Source: Candidatus Kapaibacterium sp.
GTDB taxonomy: Bacteria > Bacteroidota > Ignavibacteria > Kapaibacteriales > UBA7675
Reading direction: 5' to 3'
Assembly: GCA_028284775.1 (NCBI GenBank)
Contig: JANQRB010000001.1
Span: 1 to 51,722, forward strand
DNA: 51,722 bases
A program made the position numbers and the translations under genes. Positions 1 through 8,304 of this stretch are shown piece by piece. Position 1 is the first letter of the stretch. Every line of letters starts with the position of its first letter. The notes under the pieces were generated by a model, which had not been told where the DNA came from, made no database searches, and saw only the letters and a program-made list of their open reading frames with translations.

Positions 1-77
1 TATCCCGTGCAATAACTCATAGCCGGGAACAACGCGGGATAGAGCAGGGAAGTATCGGGGGTTGCGCAGTACCCCCG
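1..77 (+). repeat. Array unit 1: box hairpin plus second hairpin
   Basis: Bases 1-9 pair with 33-41 (eight Watson-Crick pairs and one G-U), leaving a 23-base loop at 10-32 that holds the box at 12-30. A second hairpin pairs CGGGGGT at 56-62 with ACCCCCG at 71-77 and is followed by the pyrimidine-rich CTACTTCTTTCTT. The unit may begin before the window edge. Confidence 0.6.
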
Positions 78-138
78 CTACTTCTTTCTTCGGGCCTCAG
101 CGGTCCGCAGCTTTTGAAAAGAACGGAAAATCTCTATG

Positions 139-224
139 ACTCTCTCTCGCATTGTAACTCATAGCCGGGAATCTGTGAGACAGAGTTTGGGAACAGCAGA
201 AGCTCGGCGCAGTCGTTTCTGCTG
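139..224 (+). repeat. Array unit 2: box hairpin plus second hairpin
   Basis: Bases 139-150 pair with 175-186 over 12 positions, with one C-C mismatch and one G-U pair. The loop is 151-174, with the box at 154-172. The stem sequence is unrelated to that of unit 1. The second hairpin pairs CAGCAGAA at 194-201 with TTCTGCTG at 217-224. Confidence 0.6.
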
Positions 225-269
225 ACTCGGGATTAAGCATTCTGCGCGAATCAACTACAGCAAAATACT

Positions 270-361
270 GAGCGTGTTTTTCGGTATATAATTCTTAGCC
301 GGGAACAGCCGAGGATGCGCTCAGCGATTAAAACCAGAGACGGGAAACCGTCTCTGGTTTT
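270..361 (+). repeat. Array unit 3: box hairpin plus terminator hairpin
   Basis: GAGCG at 270-274 pairs with CGCTC at 318-322. After a small internal loop, 278-284 pairs with 309-315 including two G-U pairs. The loop is 285-308, with the box (ATAATTCTTAGCCGGGAAC) at 288-306, differing from the consensus at two positions. The second hairpin of this unit is the terminator at 330-361. The loop also contains TATAAT at 287-292, which could by chance look like a -10 element. Confidence 0.6.
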
Positions 362-365
362 TTGC
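330..365 (+). terminator. Rho-independent terminator of the repeat array
   Basis: A perfect 14-bp stem (330-343 with 348-361) closes a GAAA tetraloop and runs into a T tract at 358-363. It is the strongest intrinsic terminator in the window. It has no coding gene upstream on the plus strand inside the window, so it must end a transcript made of the repeat array or one arriving from the left. Confidence 0.9.
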
Positions 366-611
366 ATTCAGGGCTCTCAAGACGCGACATATAATGTGCA
401 ATGACTGTTTCATTGCGAAGTTACCATGATGAGTATTAAGCGATGTTAACCTTTCGAACTACTATCTTCAGCTGATCAAAGTCTCTCTGCGGAATGCCAC
501 AGGACTGGCGAGGAGACTCAGTTCTACTATTTTGGCGAATGCAGTTCTCAACCGGTGTTCCACTTCTTAACAGCGTGAATTTCTGCAACGCTTCGAGAAC
601 AAAACGCCCGG

Positions 612-2447
612 TTACTGGCCGAACCACTCAACTGTTTTATTAACAGCTTCGCTCACTTTGGCCTGATCGTCGTAAAAATCGAATTGCGAACCACTTGTCC
701 AATGCGAATCTTTATCTCCACTGAGCTGCTGATAGAACATTTTTGCCCCATCGGGAATCGCTGCATCTTCGCTATGGACAATCAGGGCTGGTACATTAAC
801 CTGGCTTGCCAGAGCGACCGGGTCAAAGTTAAGCCATTTTTCCCAGGCCATAACGGCAAATTGACCGTCCCATTCAGGAATAGCGCCGCGCTGTGGGTCA
901 AGATAGAAATCAAAGGCGCCATACATAGCCGCTTTAGGATTCGTTGTACTCACCGCCGGCACATATTCGACGGTTCCGTCGGCAGCGTATGATTCTTTCG
1001 CCTTTGCAGACTGTTGCAATAGTTTTGCTATCCCTTCTTCACCGCCGTAAATCATATGTGTCAATGTCTCATTGTGCAGCCAGGGTGCGACAAGGCTGAT
1101 TGCCGCAATGCGTTCGTCTCTAGCTGCCGCGCCGACTATGTAACCCGCACCGGCACAGATACCAAGGCCAAATAGTTCCTCTTTATCTGTCTCAGGCAGA
1201 CTGTATAGGTATGTGACAGCGTTACGGATATCCTGAATTTTCCATTCAGGATTTTCAAAGTTGCGTGGTTCACCTTCACTTTCGCCATACCCTCTGAAAT
1301 CAAATGATAGTGCAATAAGACCATTGCGCGCCAGTTCGGCCGCATAGCGATTGGCCATCTGTTCTTTCACTGACGTCCAGGTTCCCGCAACCACTACCGT
1401 AGGATAGCTTTTGTTTTCATCAAAATTTGCCGGACGATACAGGTTGCCGGTTAATATTGCACCCTCGCTGACAAAAGAAACTTTACTTGCTGCGATAGCC
1501 GATTTGACATTGAAGTTTTCCTGCAAGCGCTTGCCAAAGGCCGCCTCTAATATGTATGGATCAAAATATTCAACGAACTTCTGAATTTTGCCATTTTCGA
1601 TGCTGAAATAGCCTACATAGATGTTGTTATACGTACCGCCATCATTCATCGGAATAATACCCTGGTAACAGACTATGTATAAACCGGGCGTAGATGTGCT
1701 TTTTATCTGTCGGGGAAAGCTCATTGACGAATAAGCGTCGGGTAAACTTCTGTATTGGTTGTAGATAGCATTCTTGCCAATAAGCTCTTGAGGAAAACTC
1801 TCGGGCGACAACGGCATGATTTGCTGACCGTTCTCGGCCCATACACGCATAAAGCGCTTGATATCGAGAGCTTCCAGAGCTTGAAAAAACTCGTGTATTA
1901 GCGCTTCATCTTCAGCCGGAAGAGCGAGTTTTGACTGAACCTTGTTTTGTTGAACAGCTTGCTGTGCCAGTGTTGCCAGCTGTGTATTGCCATCCTGCTT
2001 TCGTAAGTTAAAACGCATTAGAGTAATCTTCCAGCTATCGCCGATTTTAGCGAGCTCAAAGTCATAAGTTCCTACAGTTGTCCAGACATCACCAGCCGGA
2101 TTAGGCAGATAGTGTGATGCCAGACCGTGGACATTTGCTTTCGCGACGTCCCCTTTAAGCTCAATATCAAAAATGCCCACCTGGTGATGCGTGGATTCAA
2201 AACCCGGCAGGACTGTCTTCCAGGATGTAATAATTTCCGATGGAGAGAGGGATAGTGGTTCACCACCCGCCATCGATGTATAATCCAATAGCACCTTCGA
2301 TGCAAAAGTTTCTTCTACAGCTTGCCAGTTACGTGCATCTGCCTGTTCAAAGACAGTACGAATGCTATGTTCGATTGACGTCATTTCGTTTCCCTTTAAA
2401 GGTTCAAAGAGTATAATACTGAAGAGAACAATGATGATCGATTTCAT
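612..2447 (-). CDS. Two SnoaL-like domains fused to an alpha/beta hydrolase, exported
   Basis: The 611-aa protein starts with a signal peptide (MKSIIIVLFSIILF), which is why I prefer this Met to one four codons upstream (2459). Two NTF2/SnoaL-like domains follow, at about residues 25-155 and 180-310. From about 325 to the end comes a COG1073/dienelactone-hydrolase-type alpha/beta hydrolase. The nucleophile elbow reads GICAGA, giving Cys431 instead of Ser, as in dienelactone hydrolases. Asp561 in HSED is the probable acid. At the usual histidine position (before DFYD near the C-terminus) the sequence has Gln588; I cannot tell whether that is normal for the subfamily. The protein is probably a periplasmic or surface hydrolase of unknown substrate. 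It lies 150 bp downstream of an AraC regulator on the same strand, which is a plausible controller. Confidence 0.8.
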   Translation of the reverse strand: MKSIIIVLFSIILFEPLKGNEMTSIEHSIRTVFEQADARNWQAVEETFASKVLLDYTSMAGGEPLSLSPSEIITSWKTVLPGFESTHHQVGIFDIELKGDVAKANVHGLASHYLPNPAGDVWTTVGTYDFELAKIGDSWKITLMRFNLRKQDGNTQLATLAQQAVQQNKVQSKLALPAEDEALIHEFFQALEALDIKRFMRVWAENGQQIMPLSPESFPQELIGKNAIYNQYRSLPDAYSSMSFPRQIKSTSTPGLYIVCYQGIIPMNDGGTYNNIYVGYFSIENGKIQKFVEYFDPYILEAAFGKRLQENFNVKSAIAASKVSFVSEGAILTGNLYRPANFDENKSYPTVVVAGTWTSVKEQMANRYAAELARNGLIALSFDFRGYGESEGEPRNFENPEWKIQDIRNAVTYLYSLPETDKEELFGLGICAGAGYIVGAAARDERIAAISLVAPWLHNETLTHMIYGGEEGIAKLLQQSAKAKESYAADGTVEYVPAVSTTNPKAAMYGAFDFYLDPQRGAIPEWDGQFAVMAWEKWLNFDPVALASQVNVPALIVHSEDAAIPDGAKMFYQQLSGDKDSHWTSGSQFDFYDDQAKVSEAVNKTVEWFGQ

Positions 2448-2598
2448 AATGCATATCATAAATGTTTGTATTGACTTGACTACCTTACAAAACTAAGGGC
2501 CGCGAGTGCTTGTGGCATTGCAGATTTCAAACCGGGGCCATTAGATTTCAAAAGTCAGCGCTGTCGGATAGCTCTTGGAAGGTGCGTTGAGAAAAAGC

Positions 2599-3531
2599 TC
2601 AGGTTGGTTGGTTGTCTCTGAACTGCTGGGGCGTCTGTCGGGCATATTTCTTAAAAAAGTTGCTGAAATGAGCAGCCTCTTTGAAATGCAGGGAGTAAGC
2701 AATTTCTTTGATACTTAGCTGCGTTTGCAACAGAAGCGAACTGCTGTAATTGAAGAGCGTTTTATGTAGCAACTTCAGTGCGGTATCTCCGGTAATGCGC
2801 TTTACAAGAGTGTTGAGATAATTTGGGTGGATATTGAGCCTTTCGGCATAGAAGGTGGTTGAATGGGGCGCAAACTGCGGGTTAATGCTTTCCTCTTTTG
2901 CCAGGTTGATTTCTATCAAAGCCTGATATCGTGAAATGAGTTGTAAATCCTGGTTGCGGTTTTTCTGAGCGTGGCTTGTCAATTCGCTTCGATCATAGTA
3001 GCGCTTAACATAGTTCAACAGTACAAAGGTATGGGCCTGAATGATTTTCAGACGATCTTCGTTCGGACTGTGATATTCTTTGTAAATACTTTCGAATACC
3101 TGCACGATAGTTTGCACATCGCGCTCCTGAACATCAAATGGAATAGCCTGGTCCAGGCGTAAATATGGGAAGTCGAGCAGGAGATTGTTAAATACAGCCG
3201 ACTTACTTACGAATTCTTGAGTGAATATGATGTAATAGCCTTGCCAGTCAGGCAAAATCTCCCAGGAAGTTACTTGGTAAGGTGAATTGAAAAACATAAT
3301 GTAACCTCGCTCGGCAGTGCGTTCTGTACCTGTTCTGGCGAAACCGCTGCCATCTTTCTTGATAGCAAGGGCATAAAACTTATGGCGGAATGGCGGCATA
3401 GCTGTTACCACGGTGGGCATGTTTTCTTCAAAGCTTCTGATGTCAAAGTGTTTATGCTTGGGCGGAGAGATATTAATTGCTTCACAGTATTCGTGAAGAC
3501 TCTTGATGTACTTTATGTTTTCTTGTCGCAT
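2599..3531 (-). CDS. AraC-family transcriptional regulator
   Basis: The 310-aa protein has an N-terminal cupin-like effector domain (roughly residues 1-180) and a C-terminal double helix-turn-helix (about 215-305). The C-terminal part carries the typical AraC segment LSIKEIAYSLHFKEAAHFSN followed by FFKKYARQTPQQFR. Family members bind DNA and usually activate neighbouring genes in response to a small molecule. The hydrolase gene directly downstream is the obvious candidate target, possibly on the same transcript. The style matches AraC regulators common in Bacteroidota. Confidence 0.93.
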   Translation of the reverse strand: MRQENIKYIKSLHEYCEAINISPPKHKHFDIRSFEENMPTVVTAMPPFRHKFYALAIKKDGSGFARTGTERTAERGYIMFFNSPYQVTSWEILPDWQGYYIIFTQEFVSKSAVFNNLLLDFPYLRLDQAIPFDVQERDVQTIVQVFESIYKEYHSPNEDRLKIIQAHTFVLLNYVKRYYDRSELTSHAQKNRNQDLQLISRYQALIEINLAKEESINPQFAPHSTTFYAERLNIHPNYLNTLVKRITGDTALKLLHKTLFNYSSSLLLQTQLSIKEIAYSLHFKEAAHFSNFFKKYARQTPQQFRDNQPT

Positions 3532-4147
3532 CGTCGCATTCCCGGATCAATCTTCGGCAAGGTATGGTGCTGGCGCTTTTGTTTAAACGATTGACTCGTC
3601 TGCCCTCAAGATAATCAATTTGTGCAAGAATTGAAGGCCAGGCTTCAGCAAGTGCTTTCTTGTAGCAGTCGTTTTCCCGACAATGGCTGATCGTCGGATG
3701 AAATCGCAGGTAAGGACTGCCCTCTAGCGACGAATGCTGATGTGAGGATTATTGGCTGCAAGCGGCGATGTTTTCTCTACTGCTCATTTTTGGAATGCAT
3801 GCAGAATGGCGTCAGAATCCTGAACAGTACTAGCAAGTGTATCACGCTTAGGGACCGCATCGGAATCTGGTACTGAGCAGACATCCAATCCTCGTGAGCT
3901 GAGTTTTCGCAGTTATTCACGACGAGAATGCCGGAGCCGTCCGGCGCACTCTTCCGTCGAGCTCCATGACAATTCCAACCAGGCGGGCAACTATGTCCGG
4001 CCGAATGAACAACAGCCCTCGGCGGTCGCCTGACCGATTCCACCGGTACCGCCACCTGCGAGCACAGGCTGCCGTACCGGCCTGATTGCGAACGACCTGC
4101 GCATAGGCCGGCAGCAGAGTGGGCCGCCTGCCAGAAGAGCCTTCTAA
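3532..4147. other. Gene-free stretch of about 0.6 kb
   Basis: It separates the araC-like gene from the 3' end of the T9SS protein gene. The only sizeable open frame (3777-4055, minus strand) has a composition typical of a chance frame, with many Arg, Pro, Ser and His residues and no recognisable domain. The part nearest 3531 should hold the promoter of the leftward regulator gene. I saw no strong hairpin. Confidence 0.5.
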
Positions 4148-6247
4148 TTACTTGATGATGACAACTTTGCTGAGCGCGTGTGCAGCGCCGTCGGAGTAGC
4201 GCAGCAGATAAACACCGGATGCAAGACCCGTTCTGTCCAGTATGATGCCTGCATCAGACTGAATGGAGCCGCTAAGGTCGCGTACCGTGTTACCCAGCAA
4301 ATCGATCAGTTGCAGGCTTGACCCCGCCGCATACATTCCCGGTGCCAGCCGGATGGTCGCGGCCTCGATAATCGGCTGCGGAAAGATTACAATGTCGTCA
4401 ACGCCTTCGCTGTGGATATGCCGGTCATCCACTCCGGTGAGCGTGCCTGTTCGAAAGGAATGGAGCGAAAATTGCGAAGACCACTTGCTGATGTCTTCGC
4501 TTGTGCGGACTCTTGTACGTACATAATACACAGTATTAGCCTGAAGGCCGCTGACAACATGTGAAGTGTCAACAATTTCGCGTGCATTGAGCGGCATCAC
4601 GTCGTTGCCGGAAAAGCCGAAGTCTGTCGCTACCTGCACGTCGTAGGATACGGCGTCTTCGACAGCCTGCCATTGAATGTTAAGTGTGACGGGCAGCGCC
4701 TCCTGCTCATGAAGAGGAAACACGATGCGCGGAGGAATAAGCGCATCAGTCGATTCTTCGGTCCTGAAAATTGTCCTCTTCCGATCGCAACTCCAGTCAC
4801 TCTGTTCGAAATCGTTCAGTGCGCGTACTCGTATGTAATATTTGTAGCCGTAGATCAGGTCTTCAAGGCTAAATGAAGTTTCATCGAGTATTATACTGAC
4901 AATCGGAGTATCGAAACGACTTAAGTCAAAAAAGTGAAGGTCGCCGGGCTGGAGCGCGACCTCCAGATGATAGCGCATTGCGCCGGCCACCGGCGTCCAC
5001 TCGATTTGAAGTGTATCCACCGCCAGCGATGCCGTCGTTGAGGGTTGAAGGATGACCGGCGCCTGCAGTGTCTCTTCGCCGGTATAGCGAACAAAGGGTC
5101 CATTAAAAAACACCGCCAGCGATCGGTCGCTTTTGGGATAGACGATTTCCTGTAAAAATTTGCTCCCGCCGATATAAGCTTCGCAGGGGATGAATTCCCG
5201 CAACCAGGTCTTGCCGCCGTCACTGGTGCGCAGAATCTTGTTCCTCCTGCCGAGCGCAATACCATTGGTTTCATCGGCGAAGTCGACTTCGAGCAAACCA
5301 AGGGTCGGTTCCAGCGCACTATCGAGAAGGAGCGACCAGGTGAAACCGCCGTCGCTCGTTTTGGCGATGCGGTCGCTGCGATTACCGTCTTGATCAATTA
5401 TTTGTCCCCCGACGCCAAATCCAGTCAATGCGTCGAAAAAATAAATGTTTGCAACGCCATCGGGCATCGGTTCGGACTTGCGCCATGTTGTTCCGCCGTC
5501 GGTACTTATATAAAGCACATATCGTTCATTCGCCAGGTCCTCCACGTCTCGAACGATGTAAACTTCCGGCGCCGGGCACAGCACCTCCGCGCAAATTCGC
5601 ACTCCCTGCGGCAGCGCTACCGCTTTCCAGGACTTCCAACCGTCCTTGGTACACAATAAGGAGTCCGGCAGTTTAAGCTTTTCATCGTTGAAAATATTTG
5701 TCACATTCCATTGCAGCATGACGCCTTGCTGATCGTCATACATCGCCAGACCCGCAAGACGCGTATTGGAATCGAGCACTGTGTTTTTCCAGGATTGACC
5801 GGCATCGGACGAAAGGTAAAAGCTGCCCCGGTACATAGACCGCAGTTGACCGTCGACCACAGCGAGAATTTCATTGGCATCGCCGGCCACGACTATCGTC
5901 TGTGGACCGGGATGCGCAACAGCCAGCATGTTCTCGCGCCCCGAGTTCAGCTCCGATGACTTCCAGGTCAGGCCGCCGTCCGTCGTTAGTCGCAGCAGAG
6001 TCGTCGTCTCGCTGGCGAGCGTTGCTCGTCCCAGAGCCACGACGTGGTTTTCGTCAGCGGCGGCAAGGACATTGCTGCGGGCAATCTGGAGCCCATTGCC
6101 GCTCGTATAGTGGTTTCGCGCAGTATCAGAAATTTGCCAGACTGCGGTTTGTTGAGCGACGAGCGGATTAGAAAAATCTGCTAACACTATTATCAAAATG
6201 ATCCCTTTACATACCGGCATCATCAATTCATGCAGGGAGGTATTCAA
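4148..6247 (-). CDS. T9SS-exported BNR/fibronectin type III surface protein
   Basis: 699 aa. A signal peptide with a hydrophobic core (GIILIIVLADF) ends near VAQQ. Residues about 60-390 contain repeated BNR/YCF48-type propeller motifs (DGGLTWKSS, DAGQSWKNT, DGGTTWRKS, DGGFTWSLL, DGGKTWLRE). Two fibronectin type III-like domains follow (about 395-495 and 500-600), with IEWTPVAGAMRYHLE and IQWQAVEDAVSYDVQ. The last 80 residues form a type A T9SS sorting domain (VIFPQPIIEAATI, LLGNTVRDL, SGVYLLRY). Known family behaviour is export across the outer membrane by the Por system and attachment to the cell surface or release. The ligand is unknown. It appears monocistronic. Confidence 0.88.
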   Translation of the reverse strand: MNTSLHELMMPVCKGIILIIVLADFSNPLVAQQTAVWQISDTARNHYTSGNGLQIARSNVLAAADENHVVALGRATLASETTTLLRLTTDGGLTWKSSELNSGRENMLAVAHPGPQTIVVAGDANEILAVVDGQLRSMYRGSFYLSSDAGQSWKNTVLDSNTRLAGLAMYDDQQGVMLQWNVTNIFNDEKLKLPDSLLCTKDGWKSWKAVALPQGVRICAEVLCPAPEVYIVRDVEDLANERYVLYISTDGGTTWRKSEPMPDGVANIYFFDALTGFGVGGQIIDQDGNRSDRIAKTSDGGFTWSLLLDSALEPTLGLLEVDFADETNGIALGRRNKILRTSDGGKTWLREFIPCEAYIGGSKFLQEIVYPKSDRSLAVFFNGPFVRYTGEETLQAPVILQPSTTASLAVDTLQIEWTPVAGAMRYHLEVALQPGDLHFFDLSRFDTPIVSIILDETSFSLEDLIYGYKYYIRVRALNDFEQSDWSCDRKRTIFRTEESTDALIPPRIVFPLHEQEALPVTLNIQWQAVEDAVSYDVQVATDFGFSGNDVMPLNAREIVDTSHVVSGLQANTVYYVRTRVRTSEDISKWSSQFSLHSFRTGTLTGVDDRHIHSEGVDDIVIFPQPIIEAATIRLAPGMYAAGSSLQLIDLLGNTVRDLSGSIQSDAGIILDRTGLASGVYLLRYSDGAAHALSKVVIIK

Positions 6248-7725
6248 AACTTAGGTCTCCTAACTTCATAAAATAATTGGGTCCGGGTAGGGAATACACA
6301 ATAACCACTTGGGGTCTTGATCGTTACATCGAAGAGTAAGAATCTGCGGTGCAGCCGAAGCCGTTTCGATGAAGAATAAAGTCGTTGAAAGGGTCAAGCC
6401 GGTCTAAGACTGTAGTTTGCCGGGTTTCATATATTTTTTTGTTAACTGCAGGAATTCCGATATTTCTGAACATCCACGATTCTTCATCTCACAATACTCT
6501 TTGTCGCCTTGCTGAGAACTTCGTCTCAGCGTCCTGCCCAATACTCAGCGATATTGCTGATGATGCATATTTGAACCTCTTCCGTAGACAGAGCTTTTTC
6601 AATAATTTAAAGTCGAGTTTTTTGACGATGAGCTCGACTTCAAGATCGAACGATACGTCTTTCAGGATTTGTGGGGAACAAAGATGTCAGGATAATCTGG
6701 TCACTACGGTCGAATTTCTTGTTGTGATCGGTCACAGTCCGTTTAACCAGTTGCCTTAAGCCCTGTTAACTTGATGCGGTCAGGCTTTGCGGCTGCCGTT
6801 ACATGCGCGGCGACGAAGTGTTACAATCGCGCTGTCGGCTCCATGCTTCAAATGATCCGCAAGGCCGCATGCGGGTGCCGGAAGATTTTCCATAGTGAGA
6901 CGTTCGCAAAGGGCAAGATTAACCTCCAGGATCGAATAGGAGGGTGTAGCGTAGCAGCGAAACTCGTCGCCCGGCGATAATTTTTCCGCAGTAACTGATC
7001 GTGTTCGGCAGTTCGGCTTGAAAGCACTGACAGCTTCCTCCCCGCGTATTGTTGCTAGTCGATCCGGCTATGCTGAAAGTCGATTCTGCGATAGAATAAC
7101 GCGACGACAAATCTTCCGCCAATCAGATGGCATTAGGCCGTGATCGCTACGCCTGTCCGCCGCTTTGCCGCTTCACTTTGATCCGTCCGGCTTGCCCCGT
7201 CTTTTTTTCGATAATTTCAAACTATTAACGGACCATATCCCAACTACTGTCTTCGCAGAGCTAAATGGTCAGTGTCCATGACACCTTGTCCGGGATTGGA
7301 AAGGACGGCCCGGGATTGGAAACGACGTCGATTTAGAAGCGGACTTCCCCTTAAAAACTCAGCTTCAAAGAAAAAGGGAAAATGGCAAATAAGAAGACTG
7401 TTGCTCGCAGCACAATGTGACACGTCCTTTTAACTTGTGGGCCGAAATTATTATATACGGCGTGGTGTGGAGTACGTATATGACACGAATTTGTTTTGAA
7501 TTGACGCTTAGCGATGTGTGCTCAATCTTTCGTTTTGGGGTCAGGCTGGGATCGAGCTTAATCAGAGTGTTGCCGGCAATAGTAGGTTGATCGTGGCCTA
7601 CTGATCCGGGATTAAGACTGAAGGGACAGACTGGGCGTGTCGTTCCACTGACGACTGGCTTCCGCTTTTGCTATTGCGATTTCCCGTATCTTTCATGATA
7701 GATTAGCAATCTACACCCACGCTCA
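6248..7725. other. Gene-free, comparatively AT-rich stretch of about 1.5 kb
   Basis: This is the longest stretch without a convincing gene. Open frames such as 6385-6759 (plus, 124 aa) are Ser/Arg/Leu-rich without domains. Reading the minus strand of the same part gives only short fragments broken by stops, compatible with a decayed gene I cannot name. Two direct repeats sharing CGGGATTGGAAA and GACG lie at 7291-7306 and 7311-7326. A weak promoter-like sequence (TATCTTTC near 7687) precedes the glycosyltransferase. A tiny open frame beginning at 7382 stops after 12 codons. Confidence 0.5.
7291..7326. repeat. Direct repeat pair with 20-bp period
   Basis: A 16-base unit, CGGGATTGGAAA followed by one variable base and GACG, occurs at 7291-7306 and again at 7311-7326. 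The copies differ only at the variable base. Two helical turns separate them, which suits a DNA-binding protein, but no adjacent gene starts close by. Confidence 0.55.
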
Positions 7726-8304
7726 ATGTGGAAAATTCCTATGACATCGCCGCTGATTTCAGTCCTCCTGCCCGTGTTTAATGCCGCCGATGCGCTTGCC
7801 GGCTGCCTGGATAGCATCCTGGCGCAGCAGATGGAAGACTTTGAGCTTGTTGTCGTTGATGACGGATCGACAGACGAGAGCTGCCTTATTGTGGAATCCG
7901 CGATGGCGGCGGATCGTCGTATCCGGCTCTTGAAATGTACCCACCGGGGCATTGTAGCGGCCCTCAATGCCGGCATCGATGCCGCCGCCGGACGCTATAT
8001 TGCGCGGATGGATGCCGACGATCGGATGGCTCCCGAGCGTCTTGCTAAACAACTCGCCATGGCCGCACAACTGCCGGCCGAATTCGTACTGGGGACGCGT
8101 GTGGCACTCGACTTCCCCGACGGCGACAGCAATCCCAAGAGTGAAAGCTATGTTCGCTGGAGCAACACGCTTGTGAATCACGACGACATTGTTCGCAGCA
8201 TCTACATCGATGCGCCGCTTGTCCACCCGACATACTTCCTGCCCCCGCGACTTCTATCTGCGCCTGGGGCAATATCGCCAATTGGGCTGGGCAGAAGATT
8301 ATGA
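7726..8304 (+). CDS. Glycosyltransferase family 2, N-terminal part (frameshifted gene)
   Basis: The frame carries a GT-A family 2 catalytic domain: PLISVLLPVFN, the nucleotide-binding VVVDDGSTDES, and the DXD-type motif ARMDADDRM. Start is 7726 or, giving a cleaner N-terminus, the ATG at 7741; neither has a strong ribosome-binding site. Homology runs to HPTYF near 8238, then the reading becomes nonsense until the stop at 8304. Normal GT2 sequence (RDFYLRLGQY, then WAEDYDL) resumes in the next frame. Removing one C from the run of five C's at 8242-8246 restores a single protein. Family role: sugar transfer from a nucleotide sugar to a lipid, glycan or protein acceptor at the cytoplasmic face. 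Confidence 0.85.
   Translation: MWKIPMTSPLISVLLPVFNAADALAGCLDSILAQQMEDFELVVVDDGSTDESCLIVESAMAADRRIRLLKCTHRGIVAALNAGIDAAAGRYIARMDADDRMAPERLAKQLAMAAQLPAEFVLGTRVALDFPDGDSNPKSESYVRWSNTLVNHDDIVRSIYIDAPLVHPTYFLPPRLLSAPGAISPIGLGRRL

Larger units (their letters stand above)
1..365 (+). ncRNA. Tandem array of three structured RNA-like elements ending in a terminator
   Basis: No protein-coding frame is convincing here. Three units repeat with periods of 142 and 134 bases. Each has a 19-base box (consensus ATAACTCATAGCCGGGAAC) in a 23-24 base loop. The loop is closed by a stem whose sequence differs in every copy but still pairs. A second hairpin starts 40-44 bases after the start of each box (56-77, 194-224, 330-361). 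In the last unit that second hairpin is a perfect intrinsic terminator, so the array is probably read rightwards and ends near 365. The first stem starts at base 1 of the window, so more copies may lie to the left. Changed stems with a constant loop argue for selection on folded RNA (or single-stranded DNA). I do not recognise the family. The GGA in the loop recalls CsrA-sequestering RNAs, but the conserved loop is far longer than a CsrA site. Confidence 0.6.

Noticed and set aside
314..329. 16-base identity (GATGCGCTCAGCGATT) with 32784-32799
   Set aside because: Both copies lie in non-coding, RNA-like contexts, but by rough estimate one such 16-mer match is expected about 0.3-0.6 times by chance in 51.7 kb, and the flanks do not match.
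1..365. CRISPR array
   Set aside because: Only three copies with 134-142 base periods, variable stems and hairpins between them; repeat and spacer lengths do not fit CRISPR.
3777..4055. Minus-strand open frame of 92 aa
   Set aside because: No domain, no ribosome-binding site, composition like a chance frame in GC-rich DNA.
6385..6759. Plus-strand open frame of 124 aa
   Set aside because: Ser/Arg/Leu-rich with no recognisable fold; more like antisense of a decayed gene than a real protein.
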